From Serpula lacrymans var. lacrymans S7.9 (lineage: Eukaryota > Basidiomycota > Agaricomycetes > Boletales > Serpulaceae), in assembly GCF_000218685.1 (NCBI RefSeq), contig NW_006763299.1, positions 1,628,031 to 1,692,030 of the forward strand: a DNA stretch of 64,000 nucleotides. Direction: 5' to 3'. The number at the start of each line of letters is the position of its first letter. Position 1 is the first letter of the stretch. The notes beneath the pieces are model-generated. The model saw only the letters and a list, made by a program, of their open reading frames with translations. It had not been told where the DNA came from and did not search any database. Both the position numbers and the translations under genes were made by a program. This document shows, piece after piece, positions 1 to 11,484 of the stretch.

Positions 1-468
1 AACACAAAGCAGAGCAAGAACAAGGTAGCCAGACTTGCCGAGGCGAGGTGTATTGACGCAATCTCAGCAACAAGACAAAGTTGAATTAACCCCACCACTC
101 CCATTATATTTCTAGCAAATTTATCAGGGGGTAGCTATCAATGCTACTCTCGGATTTTGGGACTAAGAAAAAGAAAATACGTTTCTCCGATAAGAATATC
201 ATGTTGCCTGCCCATTTCTTCGCCTACACTAGCAGCTGGAGCCGCAATCTGAACGGCTGGGACAGCCAATTTCAGTAAGCTGCCAAGTTAGATCTGCAGC
301 GTTGATCGATTAGCTTGCTGCAGTCACTCAGTGAGGAAGAACACAATAACACCTTCGCCGCCCATTCCTCGTCAATTCTCTTTCCAGCTACTGCCCCGAC
401 TATTCTCGACCGCGACACCCTCGTCCTTATTTATGATGATATCAAGCTTGACCTGTGATGAGTCAAAG
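1..468. other. No gene recognised (window edge)
   Basis: I see no convincing coding exon, RNA gene or repeat here. The stretch is downstream of the first BTB gene, which ends at 469 on the minus strand. Small open frames exist, but none shows a recognisable motif. Confidence 0.4.
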
Positions 469-1410
469 TCAGCCGCTGAAACGGTTTCTTTGCACAATGT
501 GAATCACCTTTGCCGTCGCTAATTCGATTTCTTTGCAGAACTCATCGGTGAAATTGTTCATGTATCCCCGAGCTAATTCTCCACAAGCATTGCATGGAAA
601 TGACTGGCTTACAACTCGAAATCCTGTAGCTTCCTCTACAGTATTTCTGGCTGGTTTTGTCATCAAAGCCGCGAATATATTTTCCTTATACTGGATCCAC
701 CATTCGGGGGATTCCTTAGTAGTGGTATCGCTGGACTTTGGCTTGCCTTTTTTCACTTTCTTCTTGCCCATAGCATTTTTCGGGGAATGCACTGGGCAGA
801 GTGTCCATTCAGGCGTGTTCAGTAGAGGAAGGTTCTTCAAATCCCGAACAGCAAGAGTACACTGAATGCGGTAATCAAGCAGTTTTAGAAGGTCCATGGC
901 TGAAATCAGGTTCAGCTCTGGTATTTTCGGGGGGATCAGTGGTTGGCGAAGTGTATATGTTGCTGCAAGGCGTGTCTCCTTTTCCAGCTGAGAATGGCGC
1001 GCAACGGCAAAGACGCGAAAAGGGTCTTTTTCCAAAACCTTTGCATCACTGAGGGCGAGTCCCACCTTCTTCGTTATCACTTCCACCGAATACTTCTTCG
1101 CTGCACATACGACCTCCGCCAAAATCTTAAAGATACCCGGGTCCCCCAGATCAGGATCATCCACTAGAGTGGAAGGGTAGCAAAATCTGAGCAGTATGTC
1201 GATTGTGCTGCTATTCTCCGGGAGCGACATAACTGATAGCTTAGCTTTGGCCTCGGGTCTATAGGGTGATTGTGGCGAATTAAAGACTGTGTCAAAATGT
1301 GGTGATGCAAGGGACAAGAATAATTTGAAGACACAGAAATCAATGTCATCCGAAGAACGCAGTATTACATCTGCCTTTGGATGATTGAAGGGCGGCGGAG
1401 CAAGGGTCAT
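469..1410 (-). CDS. BTB/POZ-domain protein (copy 1)
   Basis: Single uninterrupted frame of 313 codons from ATG at 1410. Residues about 8-110 form a BTB/POZ domain: the opening FNHPKADVILRSSDDIDF followed by FKLFLSLASPHFDTVF is the usual start in mushroom BTB proteins. A helical middle follows (EKDPFRVFAVARHSQLEKE), then a C-terminal segment with one Cys pair (FPCNACGELARGYM) and a final amphipathic helix. BTB domains mediate dimerisation and often recruit Cullin-3, but no kelch, MATH or zinc-finger partner domain is present, so the job is unknown. It is a paralogue of the genes at 1.8, 11.5 and 12.9 kb. Compared with them it has kept only the last Cys pair; the middle one reads LCPVHSP. Family call is firm, function is not. 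Confidence 0.88.
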   Translation of the reverse strand: MTLAPPPFNHPKADVILRSSDDIDFCVFKLFLSLASPHFDTVFNSPQSPYRPEAKAKLSVMSLPENSSTIDILLRFCYPSTLVDDPDLGDPGIFKILAEVVCAAKKYSVEVITKKVGLALSDAKVLEKDPFRVFAVARHSQLEKETRLAATYTLRQPLIPPKIPELNLISAMDLLKLLDYRIQCTLAVRDLKNLPLLNTPEWTLCPVHSPKNAMGKKKVKKGKPKSSDTTTKESPEWWIQYKENIFAALMTKPARNTVEEATGFRVVSQSFPCNACGELARGYMNNFTDEFCKEIELATAKVIHIVQRNRFSG

Positions 1411-1825
1411 GGTCGGTACTAGCTATAGGCACTGGGGGGGGTATCTAGGGCCAATATGAGCGTTTTTACCGCGCTATATTGTTGCTTATAATGTTTGAAC
1501 CTTAAGGCAGCAGCGAGGCATCAAACACTATTGGCACCTCATGCGGGATCTAGTTTCATGCCGTTTTATAGGAAAAGGGACTCCCAGCACCTCGAGTAAA
1601 AGCAAAACGTGCAATGATAAATAATTCTCGTTCGTGTTTCTTGTAGCTTCTTTTTGTGACTTCAAGCTCTACTAATTATGACCCACCACTTTCCCGAGAA
1701 ACTGGATATCATACATGGAATCATTCTGCTATATCCTAAGAATTGTCACGCGGTTCTAGATTCTTCAATAAATATTTGTGACTGTCATACCCTCTATGTC
1801 AAGTCGAATCTGAAATAGAAATTGG
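1411..1825. other. Intergenic, BTB copy 1 to BTB copy 2
   Basis: About 415 bp between two minus-strand BTB genes. It should hold the promoter of copy 1 and the 3' end of copy 2. I see no further coding sequence; a short G run at 1432-1440 is the only notable composition. Confidence 0.4.
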
Positions 1826-2836
1826 TTAGTCCTTATTGCTTGTATATTCCGTTGGAAAATGTTTACCAACCTCTGCGGTCACCCTCTCGACTGCTTCTGA
1901 AAATACTTTCGTAAACTCGGTCATTCTTTCAAAAACATTCTGGCCACAGTGCGAGCATCTATCCCTAGCTTTGCTGACTGCTGCATCTAAACCTCCCAAA
2001 ACTGTCGCGCCACATGGTTTATCCCGCAAGGAGGCCCAAGTTGTGTCCATATATTCGGCCCACCAATCTGGAGGAGTGTAACTTTGTTGGATCCTGTACT
2101 TGCTGCTACGTGAGCAATTGCAACGGTTGTACCCATAAGCATCTTGACCACTTGTTAGCCATGTGCAACCCGTATTCCCATAGTGATTATCAATCCAGGT
2201 CAACGACGTTAGTCCCTCCACTGCCGCTGCACATTGTATGTGGTAATCTAGAAGTTGACGAAGATCCATAGCTGTGATCAGATCCAATTCCTTAATCACC
2301 GGGGGGATAAGAGAGTAATGCAGCGTGGATTTAGCGGCAATCCTCGTCTCGTTCTCCAATTTGGAGTGGCAAGCAATGGCAAAGGCACGAAATGGCTCCT
2401 TCTCCAGAACAGCTGGACTGCCCAAAGCATGTCCTACTTTCTTCTCAATCAACTCCAACGAGTATTTCCTCGCAGCATCCAATACCTTCACCACATCCGT
2501 CAGCTCTTCCAAGTTGGGGTCCTCCGCCAAAGTCGACGGGTAACAGAATCTGAGGAATGTATTCAAGGTGCTGCTATCCTCAGTCACCGAAATGACAGCT
2601 AAACCATCCTTGACCTCATCTCCACTGCTTTCTGGTGAGGGCTGTGGGAGCTCAAACATCGCTTCAAAGAAAGGCGATGCGAGGGAAAGGAATAGTTTGA
2701 AGACACGAAAGTCGACGTTGTCTGAAGAACGTAATATGATATCTGCCTTTGGATGATCAAATGGCGATGGCGCATGAACTGAAGGTGGAACGTCAAATGA
2801 CGAGGGAGTTTCAGGCGACGGGACGTCTGTCGACAT
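1826..2836 (-). CDS. BTB/POZ-domain protein (copy 2)
   Basis: Intronless frame; the first ATG is at 2836 (MSTDVPSPETPSS), giving 336 residues. The longer open frame only extends through a TTG, so I chose the ATG. A Ser/Pro-rich leader of about 25 residues precedes a BTB domain (DHPKADIILRSSDNVDFRVF, then LFLSLASPFFEAMF). The middle is helical (LEKEPFRAFAIACHSKLENE). Near the C-terminus there is a Cys-poor remnant of the middle Cys pair (RCNCSRSS) and a clear last pair (DRCSHCGQNVFERMTEF) before a terminal helix. Same family and same order of parts as copies 1, 3 and 4; copy 1 follows it tandemly 415 bp downstream on the same strand. Probable lineage-specific duplication; partner and function unknown. 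Confidence 0.88.
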   Translation of the reverse strand: MSTDVPSPETPSSFDVPPSVHAPSPFDHPKADIILRSSDNVDFRVFKLFLSLASPFFEAMFELPQPSPESSGDEVKDGLAVISVTEDSSTLNTFLRFCYPSTLAEDPNLEELTDVVKVLDAARKYSLELIEKKVGHALGSPAVLEKEPFRAFAIACHSKLENETRIAAKSTLHYSLIPPVIKELDLITAMDLRQLLDYHIQCAAAVEGLTSLTWIDNHYGNTGCTWLTSGQDAYGYNRCNCSRSSKYRIQQSYTPPDWWAEYMDTTWASLRDKPCGATVLGGLDAAVSKARDRCSHCGQNVFERMTEFTKVFSEAVERVTAEVGKHFPTEYTSNKD

Positions 2837-3373
2837 GTCGGTCAAGGAAGGGGTGTAAAGGGAACTGAACAATCACTACGAATATCTCAGGCTGATTATA
2901 TTACTGAGAACTCGAGGCAGCAGTGAGGCATCCAACCAGTGAGGTAAACAACATATTTAGGCAATCGTAGATGGCCGAATTTGTGAAATCGTATCTCTAA
3001 AAGTGTTGTGACATGGACAGGGGTGATTCGGACCTAGACTTAGAAAATCGCCATGATAGGGGTGGGCATGTGCTCACCCGAAAGGTATCACGCCAACATT
3101 CAATCTAAATCTTGGGGAATTAGTTCAATGTCAAAAGCCCTTTAGTGATATTGAGGACTCGCTTGAGAAGCAAGATGGGTTGCGTCCAGCTACCCAAGGT
3201 GGCGACGACAGGCTGATGATCAAACCTATTATATTTTACATGATATACATGATTAGCGTGTTAAAGCATTGCGACGTTCTGCTCTTTTTGAAGACAATGC
3301 ACAGAAAAATTGTATACCCCACAAAATTCTACATAGATTTCAAGAAACTAGTCTTGTCAATCAACGGGCATCG
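2837..3373. other. Intergenic
   Basis: About 540 bp upstream of BTB copy 2 and downstream of the HIRIP3-like gene. I see no coding region that resembles a known family and no repeat. Confidence 0.35.
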
Positions 3374-5147
3374 TTACTCTTCATCGCTCTGGTCATCTAA
3401 GAACGCCGATATACTTTGCCAGGCCGTCTTCTGTTGAAAAAGGTGAGAGTTCTGTCGTAGCTATGGGCATTCACTCACCTTTTTTCTCGGTGGAACTTCT
3501 TCGTTAATGGAATCATTATCACTTGCACCTTCAGCTTCCACCGAGGAAGCCAGTGCAGTTGATCCTTGTTTACTTCGATTTTTTTCTGACTGACTGGCAT
3601 GAGCTTCTCCAAAGGCACGTACATCTTCTGTACGATATACAACACGAGATTTAGTGCTGTCAGATGTAATTATATAATGTAACGGTAGCATTACCTAGTT
3701 CTTTCGCCAGTTCTCGTTTTGCTTTGATGGCCTTAGCCTTTTCAAGAGTTGGTCGTCCATTCATCCCTAATTCAGCGATGACGTCCTTGATTTTCTTGAT
3801 TTGTTGCGAGGGTTTATCAATATTCTGGAATTCCTTGGACCAGACCTTGCGCACACCACACGCATAGACAATTGCCTGGCCAGAAATAGTCAGTTTGTCT
3901 TTATAATACTGACAACACCAAAGATAATTGCCTTTAATCGCTTAACAGTTTCTTCGTCTTTCGAAAGTTGAACAGCTCCTTTCTTCTGCTTCTTTTCTTT
4001 GGGTTGCTTTTGGCTTTCATCAGGTTCCTATAAACTTGCCATTTTTAGCCTATGGAAATCATTAAAATTTTAACCGTACCTTAATCTTTCTTTTACGTTT
4101 CTTGGGGGTTTCGTCAATGATAATAGAACGTTCGGATTCGCTCGCCTAGCTAAGTTTCGATAAAATGCTAATATGAAAACGTACAACGAGAACTGACCTC
4201 TCCATCCCCAGTCGTAGTATCCTTTTCCCCAGAGGAAGGTTTCGCTGGAGCCTTCGGGTTTGAACCCACATCCTGTGAATCAGCTCCAGACAGTCGTGCA
4301 TTAGAAGGCGAAGGGTTGTCATCATTTTCAGAATCAGCTACAGGGGCTATCTTCTTGGGCTGCCGCTTGGGTTTCGCTTTAACCTGAAATGTGATCGGCA
4401 TATACAAAGGCTATGGCGGAGGCGGAGAAAATACCTTTTTACCGTCCAACTGGTCCGCCTTGACGGGAACTTTCAGGGGTGACTTGGAGACTTTATGCAT
4501 AGAAGGTTGGGATGATTTAGTTTTTCCCTCGAAATCTTCTTCATCTTCCGAAGAATCAACTATTGACTAATGATATCTTGAATAACAAGAAAACACTCCG
4601 AAGTATGGTGAAAAGCTTACCGACGCTTTTGCCAACTTTTTCTTCGCGCCACCTCTAGAAGTACCTTTCTGTTCCTCAGAGACGTGTATTGACTTCTCTT
4701 CTGCAACTTTGGACCGCGGTTTTCGTTTCGGTTTTGCCTTTGCGACATGAGTTTTATCCTGTTCGGATGGTCCGGGCTGGTCAACGCTAAGATCCTCTTC
4801 TTCAGCTTTGTCTCCTTCCTCGTGTGTCTGCTGATGAGAATTCTAACGTCCATTTAACAGGGGTGACACCAAGAAGGACGCGTCAGTGTTTACCACTTCA
4901 TCTTGGACAGCCTCTTTGACAACACCCTTAAATGGCTGTTTATCCAATGTTCCCTTCTCTAGCGCGAATTTCGTTTCTAGCTTCTCGCGAACAATTCGCA
5001 GAGTGAGAAGGCTAAATGACTCAAGATTGACTTTCACAAAAGTACAAGAGTGTTGCAGTCTACACACCGTAAACTGTCATCCTTTCTAGCCGCCCTCACC
5101 ATATCCCTCGCGGCATTATCCACTTGTTCGACATCTGGAGTTGCCAT
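3374..5147 (-). CDS. HIRIP3: HIRIP3-like histone H2A/H2B chaperone (DEK_C + CHZ)
   Basis: Multi-exon minus-strand gene starting at ATG 5147 (MATPDVEQVDNAARDMVRAA) and ending at TAA 3374 after an acidic tail (SISAFLDDQSDEE). Exon 2 (about 4.85-5.05 kb) gives a DEK C-terminal-like helical module: LLTLRIVREKLETKFALE, LDKQPFKGVVKEAVQDE. The middle is a long Lys/Ser/Asp/Glu-rich low-complexity region typical of nuclear chaperones. Near the C-terminus (3660-3850) is a CHZ motif: IKDVIAELGMNGRPTLEKAK then IKAKRELAKELG, the part that in HIRIP3 and yeast Chz1 binds H2A-H2B. The last intron is visible at about 3431-3478 (GTGAGTG to TTCAACAG). The order DEK_C, acidic linker, CHZ matches animal HIRIP3 (HIRA-interacting protein 3). 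Exon edges in the low-complexity middle are uncertain. Confidence 0.75.
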
Positions 5148-5477
5148 GTTTCTTGTTAGTCTGAGATGAACGTGAGAGCTTATTCAACTTTCGGTTTAGC
5201 ACTCATACCGTGGTTCAATACCAGTGTAAATGAAGCAGAGTCTTGCAAGACGGTCGCGTCGAGTGAACTCGAACAGAAGTATTCATTCATTAGTGCACAC
5301 GCGTGACATGAATGTGACATCATAATTATCATGTCACGGTAGTATACGATCGTTGACCAAATCCACAGACAAGTGCTAGTGTAATAAGAAGAGATAGATA
5401 ATACAATGTGGGGACATGCAACGATAGGAGATGCTCAAGGTCTACATTCGAATAGCACCTACAAGAACGCGCAAAAA
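5148..5477. other. Intergenic
   Basis: About 330 bp holding the presumed promoter of the HIRIP3-like gene and the 3' end of the nitronate monooxygenase gene. No extra gene seen. Confidence 0.4.
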
Positions 5478-6794
5478 TCATAGCTTCGCTTTTGCATTAA
5501 CTAGCGATGCTCCGTGCAAGAGAATCTTCGATGCATCTGCTACCATCTCGTCAACAATTTGTTGAGCAGGAAGCACGTCATTGATCAGGGCAGCTACTCG
5601 TCCTATCAAAAATGTTCTAGCTTGCAACGACTTCTCGGGATGCTTCTCCATTTCGTGGTTGTTTGGAATGATGCCTTGCGACGTGAGTTCCTTGATTTCC
5701 GCTTGTCTGTTGTTGTTCCTATGAAAGAAACATTAGCGAATAGTCGTTGGATACTCTTTCTAAGAATGAATTTACCAATCTTCAACATAGGGAGTTCTCC
5801 TGACTCGCAGTGGCCTGCCAGTGTATATAACAGTAGTAATAGCGTCTTCATAACCAGCACTTGTTAGTGCATCCTTGTGAGCTTTGGGAGCGCCAGCTTC
5901 GACCGAGGCTACAAATCGCGTTCCAACCCACACTCCTTGCGCGCCCCATGCCAAGTTTGCGGCTAGTCCACGACCGTCATAAACCGCACCAGCACCGACG
6001 ACATACACAGGTTTGCCAGTCAAAGGAGACTTGTGACCTTTGACGGCATCCACACATGCAGGTATAAGAACAGAAGCAGGTGTGTCACCCGTGTGTCCTC
6101 CGCCTTCTCCTGCTTGAGCGCAAATGAGGTCAACGCCAGCATCCAGAGCTTTGGGGACGTGTTTAGGGTGTCCAACCATCTGCACACTCGTGTGAGACAA
6201 CTGCGCAGCCACTTAACGAAAGAAACGTACATTCATGATAGGGATACCAGCTTTGTGCAGCTTATCTACTACAAACTGTGGGGGTACTCCAACTGCACAG
6301 ACGAAAAGAGAGGCTTTCTCTTCGATGATAATGTCGATTAGGTCGCCTAATTTCCCATTCTGGTAGTCATACTATCGCAACCAGATAAGTAATTCAACGG
6401 CGTGAAGACACTTCGAAAGACGCCTACATTCGTCTTCCTGGCAGAACCGCCAACTGCAGGGATCAAAAGGTCGACTCCAAATGGTGCATTTGGGTCTTTC
6501 AAGTCTTTCTTAATGGCTTGAATCTTGAATATTGTGAGTAAAGGCAAACAAGATAAAGATGACGACGACGACGGACCTGCTGCCTGAGGACTTTTGGTGT
6601 ATATCCGTGCCCACCAATAACACCGAGACCTCCAGCATTCGTAACAGCAGCTGCCAGTTCTGGGCCAGCGGCCACATTCATACCTGTGCCTCGTCAGCAC
6701 GGGAAAACGAGTGTCAAAATAACCACGTACCCGCCAAAATAATGGGGTGTTTGATACCAAACAATTCAGTAACAGGTGTGGTGATGAGAGACAT
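5478..6794 (-). CDS. Nitronate monooxygenase (2-nitropropane dioxygenase family)
   Basis: FMN-dependent TIM-barrel enzyme that oxidises alkyl nitronates to carbonyl compounds plus nitrite. I chose ATG 6794 (MSLITTPVTELFGIKHPIIL) because this is the usual N-terminus; an open frame runs further up but looks non-coding. Exons read: AAGPELAAAVTNAGGLGVIG (flavin phosphate loop), DPNAPFGVDLLIPAVGG, a strand ending in GIPIMN, then GVDLICAQAGEGGGHTGDTP, in which the His is the conserved catalytic-site residue, then GAGAVYDGRGLAANLAWGAQ and GVWVGTRFVAS (second phosphate loop). The C-terminus (EKHPEKSLQARTFLIGRVAA to NAKAKL) ends at TGA 5478. At least four short introns. Length and motifs fit a complete fungal enzyme. 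Usually cytosolic or peroxisomal; no clear targeting signal seen. Confidence 0.92.
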
Positions 6795-7249
6795 TATGGG
6801 TACAACGGTACAACTGTGGTGAGTGGGAGCAGAGGTGCGATGAACAAGGAACAGAGTCAAACTTATTGTGAAGTGAGAATCACATACCCGGCTTCTTCTA
6901 TAACCGGAGCCGGCTTCGTCCCCGAAGGTATGCCCGAACGCCGCAAAAGCCAAAAGGTCATGGCGGCCACTCAGAAATTACCATTATGATGAAAGTTCAT
7001 GATGCTGGGCGTAGATGGTAGCGGTAACATAAATACATTTGCTTATTATCAGGAGCGACACGGGTATACGACAGAACTGCTAGCAGGGCAAATGAAAGGT
7101 GCGAAAATAAATGTGCAAGTTAAATGAGCGATAGAAAGGTTTTTGTAGTCATCGACTTAGATATGAATACTGTCCTTAGAACCTATGATTTCATGGATCC
7201 AAATTCAAATGGCAAGTGCGTGATTATGAATGAAAGCGATGCGTGTCCC
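6795..7249. other. Intergenic
   Basis: About 455 bp between the nitronate monooxygenase start and the 3' end of the She3-like gene. No coding region recognised. Confidence 0.4.
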
Positions 7250-9062
7250 CTATGTCCCATCGACTGATGGTGGTGGAGCAGACTGATCAGCGGTCTGCAT
7301 GAGCCTTCGGAGGCGTGCCAGTTCACCCGACAAGTGACTACAATGTTCACGAGAACATCAGCAATGAACTAGTCAGGCAAATAGAATAGAACATACTCCG
7401 CAGTCCGATTTGATTTTTCACTTTTTTGTGAAAAGCTCTCCACTTGTTGCTTGAGCTGACCAATTTCCTGACGAAAACTGTCCTCGATCTGTTTCCTTAC
7501 TGTGTCATCCTCGGAGCGAAGGCTTTTAATAGTTTCTCGGTCAGTCTCCGCGGCTTTCACTTCCTCCAGCAATAGTTTGTATTTTTTGCCAACGCTTTCC
7601 ATCTCCTTCCTTGATTTCTCCTCTCTTTTCCGCATCTCTTCCCGTAGTCGACCTGTATCTGTTTTCCAGCTTTCTGTCATAGATTTCAAGCTATCTCGGA
7701 GTGTGATATACTCTCGTTCACATTTCTGAGATAAAGCACTAGATTCTGCAAGAGCTGTTTCCATCTCTCGTAAAGATTTTTTCGAGGTAGCCGTTTCTGA
7801 TTTGAGCTGAGATTTGAGGGTAGCAGCCTCTGCTTCAGCTTTACGGGCCCGTTCGAGTAACTAACATATTGGTTGATAAACTCGATGCAACAATATGACG
7901 GATGGGGATAATCACCTCTTGAAGAAGCCGCTCTTTTCGAGCAACGACATTATTTAGCCCTTCATTCTCAAGTCTCAGGCGCTCTCGACTTTCCTTTAAA
8001 TCTTCTGTTTGTCTAGTCAACTGAGCGACTGTTCTTTGAGACACCCTTAGTTGCCCTTTGGTGTTCTCAAGAGCATGTTTCGCATTGCTAACACCTGTCT
8101 GTAGGTCAGCCAGAACTCTTGTAGTGCCCCCAGGTGTCAAAGAAATACGTCGGTTTGGCGAAGCAGGAGGTTGAAGAGATGGTGTCGAAGGACTCAGTGT
8201 TGAAGAAGAAGAATTGGCTGCGTTGGCATCTATCGGAGGAACTGAAGGTGACCGGCGGCGAGGAGTTGAACCTTCATCGGCCAATGCCCGAGCATTGCCT
8301 ATAGTAATTCGACCACAGTGAATGAGAAAAGAAAATTTCAAAATAAGATAGTATGATGTTCGACTGACCGACTGAAGCCTTAGGTATGCCTACATCATTG
8401 ACTGCATGAGCTAGACGTTTTGTGGGTAGCGAGATTTGCAGAGTCAAAAACGGCAAACGTACGACTAAGAGTCCGCGTTGGGCTCGATATTCGCTTATAA
8501 GCAGTTGGCGTTGATGAACTAGGACCAAAATCCATTGGAATTCCTTCGCGAATGCCGTCTTGCTTCATTGATGCTATCCCATTACCATCTCGTCTCGGGA
8601 GCGGTAAACTTGATTCCGGGCCCGCAAGTCCGTGGAGAACGTCAAAGCTTGACCGCCTCTTTACTTTTGGAGAAGAGTCATAGCTTGGAGGACGGGAAGA
8701 GCAATAGCTTGGAGGAGAGCTTATGTCCAAAACCTCTACAGGTGAATGAGGGGGAGAAGACATAAAACCAGGAGGAAGTGGTCGAGGTCCGCGCAAGATA
8801 ACGTTTTCTAGGGTATGTAACTGGGCTTGCTTCTGTCTAATAGAATGTTTCAACGAGGATACCTGGTTTCGAACGGCCACTAACACAAAAAGGCGGCCTT
8901 TAGAGGCAATAACAAGGGATATAACGAGATAAGCACACCTGAATCATCTATGGGGACGGAAGGACTGATCGCCCGCGCAGACTGAACCGAAGTGCGCGAC
9001 GATGGTCTTGATAATGGGCGAGAAGACAAAAAAGGTGAACCCAAAGAGATGCTATTTGGCAT
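7250..9062 (-). CDS. Coiled-coil protein, She3-like (tentative)
   Basis: Minus-strand multi-exon gene from ATG 9062 (MPNSISLGSPFLSSRPLSRP) to TAG 7250 (SAPPPSVDGT). A Ser/Pro/Arg-rich N-terminus is followed by a short conserved helix (VRNQVSSLKHSIRQKQAQL, LENVILRGPRPLPPG), a long disordered stretch with many SP/TP sites, and then a long coiled coil from about 8.1 kb down to 7.3 kb (for example LRVSQRTVAQLTRQTEDL and REEMRKREEKSRKEMESVG). Basidiomycete proteins with this layout are commonly annotated as SWI5-dependent HO expression protein 3 (She3), an adaptor linking mRNA cargo to type V myosin; that is recollection of annotation style, not a demonstrated match. It is divergently arranged with the RING gene, 337 bp apart. 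Coiled coil is certain, family is tentative. Confidence 0.6.
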
Positions 9063-9399
9063 TCAAGAACGCTGTTTGGGTTATTTGAGATGATATTGCA
9101 CTGAGTTAGCTGGGTATTGTTCCGAAAGATGGTGTATAATTGTTAATCCAGTATCCGTATTGGCCTTGTACTGGTCCAATTGGTGTGGCCACCACGCGTC
9201 CGAGACTAAGACTACTGAAGGCACGGTGTCAGTTCAGTGTCCGTCACTGACACTGCCGCACACATGCTGTCCAGTTGCCACAGCTTGGGGGTCCTTATTT
9301 GGCTTTGTTTCACCAACGCGGTCACGTGTATCAATATACGTTCTTTTCCAAGTGCAACGCGACTCAACGAAAACATTCACCCGACACTAATTGCACTTA
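9063..9399. promoter_or_regulatory. Divergent promoter region, She3-like and RING genes
   Basis: The 337 bp between the two ATGs (9062 minus, 9400 plus) must carry both promoters. I see no clear TATA box; no specific factor site can be named with confidence. Confidence 0.45.
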
Positions 9400-10335
9400 A
9401 TGGCTGAGTGTGGTATCTGTTTAGACCAGCTGAAATCACCCGTTTCTATACCGTGTGGTAAGCCCTTTGTGATCTTCTCAAAGTCGTGCGTTTTATGTGC
9501 GTGTGGCAGGCCATGTACACTGTGAAAGCTGCCTGATAGCACACGTCAATGCCAGCCCAGATGCGATGAAGGCCGCTTGTCCCACCTGCCGGTCAAAATT
9601 CTATGTTGGTCAGTTTGCTCCGTCTTGTTTGCTTTACCATCTAATGCGAACTTATCCCTCAACCAGTCTCTCAAAATCTTGCTCTCGTGCCACCAAAATA
9701 TCATGATTTCCTACTTCCCAGTGTTCGAAAACTGTTTATTGATATCCCATCGCAATCCCGTCTGAAAAAAGATGTCGCCATACTCAACGGGCGTGTCAAG
9801 TCGTTGCAAAAGGACAAAGATTTGCTAATGGAAAAATGCGAGGCATACATGGCTTCTGCAGACAAGCACGCACAAGGTGAAAAAGAAGCCAGAATGAGAG
9901 CCGGGGAGGCTCAGAGACAGCTCGAAGAACTACAGAAGAAGTATACGCTCATGAAAAAGAAATATCGAACTGAACCACGGTAAGTACGGTTGTATGGATC
10001 CCTAGAGTCGCACATCTGAATGGTTGCCTAGGGATGATTGTGTAAATGCGAGTAACGCGAGCACCTCTATGATGTCCGTCGCTTCTACTAGTCGTCAGAA
10101 ACCCGAGTCAGCGGAAGCACCTTCGCAACGTCTTCCTGCCCGAAACTTCCTTGAACCCCTTAAATCCTCAACGTCTTCTCGACCCAAGCGCCCACTTCCT
10201 AAATCTAGGCTTTGGCTTCCTTCCCACTTGGCAGACAATAATATGCTTGACCCTCCTCCCATATTCAGGAAAAAATTGCGCACCATCAGACGCACGGACG
10301 TTCATATGAGTGGCAGCGATACCGAACATTCATAG
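9400..10335 (+). CDS. RING-finger protein with coiled coil
   Basis: Starts at ATG 9400 (MAECGICLDQLKSPVSIPC). The first intron (about 9459-9510, GTAAGC to TGTGGCAG) splits the RING; joined, the C3HC4 pattern is CGICLDQL, then PCGHVHCESC, then ACPTCRSKF, with all metal ligands present. RING proteins of this kind are E3 ubiquitin ligases. After a further intron, LIPPKYHDFLLPSVRKLFID leads into a coiled coil (about 9770-9980: RLKKDVAILNGRVKSLQKDK to LEELQKKYTLMKKKY). The last exon is Ser/Pro/Arg-rich and ends at TAG 10335 (SGSDTEHS). An N-terminal RING followed by a coiled coil is a frequent mushroom hypothetical protein layout; substrate unknown. Convergent to nothing nearby; head-to-head with the She3-like gene. 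Confidence 0.82.
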
Positions 10336-11484
10336 CAATCAAATCAAGGACAGGTACTGGATTCCATCGCTTACTCGTTTTCCTACATGGCGTTCCTTAT
10401 CTTTATGTCACTGACCAGTCTGAGCTGTACCAACAGTTAACCTTGCACTCTTTCAAACACCATTACATTATATTCTCATCGGATACTGGTAACTTGTGAT
10501 TAGCCAGTATTTTATCTCACAAGCTTTCAAATCGCAATACAGTTTAATGATGACTAGCACGGTTCATATTTTGATATCAATCATGTATTTGTAGGCTGGG
10601 CATATAGTCGTCACGAAAGGCGGTCCAAGAACGGTCCAAGCTTTGTCCAAGTACGGGTCAGAATATCGGGACTAATTTCATCCTGAGAATACGACGCTTG
10701 ACACTGAGAACTTGGCTGCAAATCAATATTCAATAGAAGCTTGTCCTCGAGGTCTCGTTGTGTATTACATATTCGTTCACAGCAGTGATCTGGGAATGTT
10801 CCGGGTGGGAAAATAGCATGCTATGACATTTATCCGATAATCTTATCAGAACATTGCTGTTTCCCATACCCCATTGCTCGACAGATCATACTCCACAAAA
10901 CCGTCAATCAGTCAATCAGGAACACCGAGAAGGGAGCTTCACGGCGAGAGAAACCACACGGTGTGAATTATTACTGTGTTCTTTGTTATTTCGCTCGAAG
11001 CCAGAGACGACGTCTACAGTACTTAGCCGCGATGCGTCCGTAAAGTGGCCTGATTATTCCGGTTGCCTTGGAAAGAGTTGACTGACCCACCCTTGATATT
11101 GTATTAGGTCTTTGAGAGTTAAAGAAGATTTACGAGGCATAGATGGGAAACCTGATCTGCTTAAGAAGAAAAATGATCAAAATAGGCTTCATGGTTTTAG
11201 AAGCACCCGAGGTCGCTACCACGCTAGGCACACGCTGTAACAAGCGCACGCCATTCCAAGGATTTAGGGGGACCGCAAGGGAGTAGTCCTCGGGTACATC
11301 AAAAATTGAATGGTATTTTCCCGTCGGACGCGTTCCAATACAATGGAACAGGTCCCGAGGTTCGAAATCTTCGATGCTGTTGAATGTTTGATGGATGCCT
11401 CGTCGAGATACATATATCTCAGAATAACCTGACAATAAAGAACTCATCCCACCTAAGGTCCTCGAGAGAAAAACACTTCCCATC
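10336..11484. other. Intergenic, about 1.15 kb
   Basis: Between the RING gene and BTB copy 3. Short open frames occur on both strands but none shows a known motif or plausible splice chain. The long minus-strand frame at 11130-11633 is mostly antisense to the start of BTB copy 3. Confidence 0.4.

Noticed and set aside
6795..6953. Extended N-terminus for the nitronate monooxygenase
   Set aside because: The family starts at MSxITTP; the upstream frame lacks conserved sequence.
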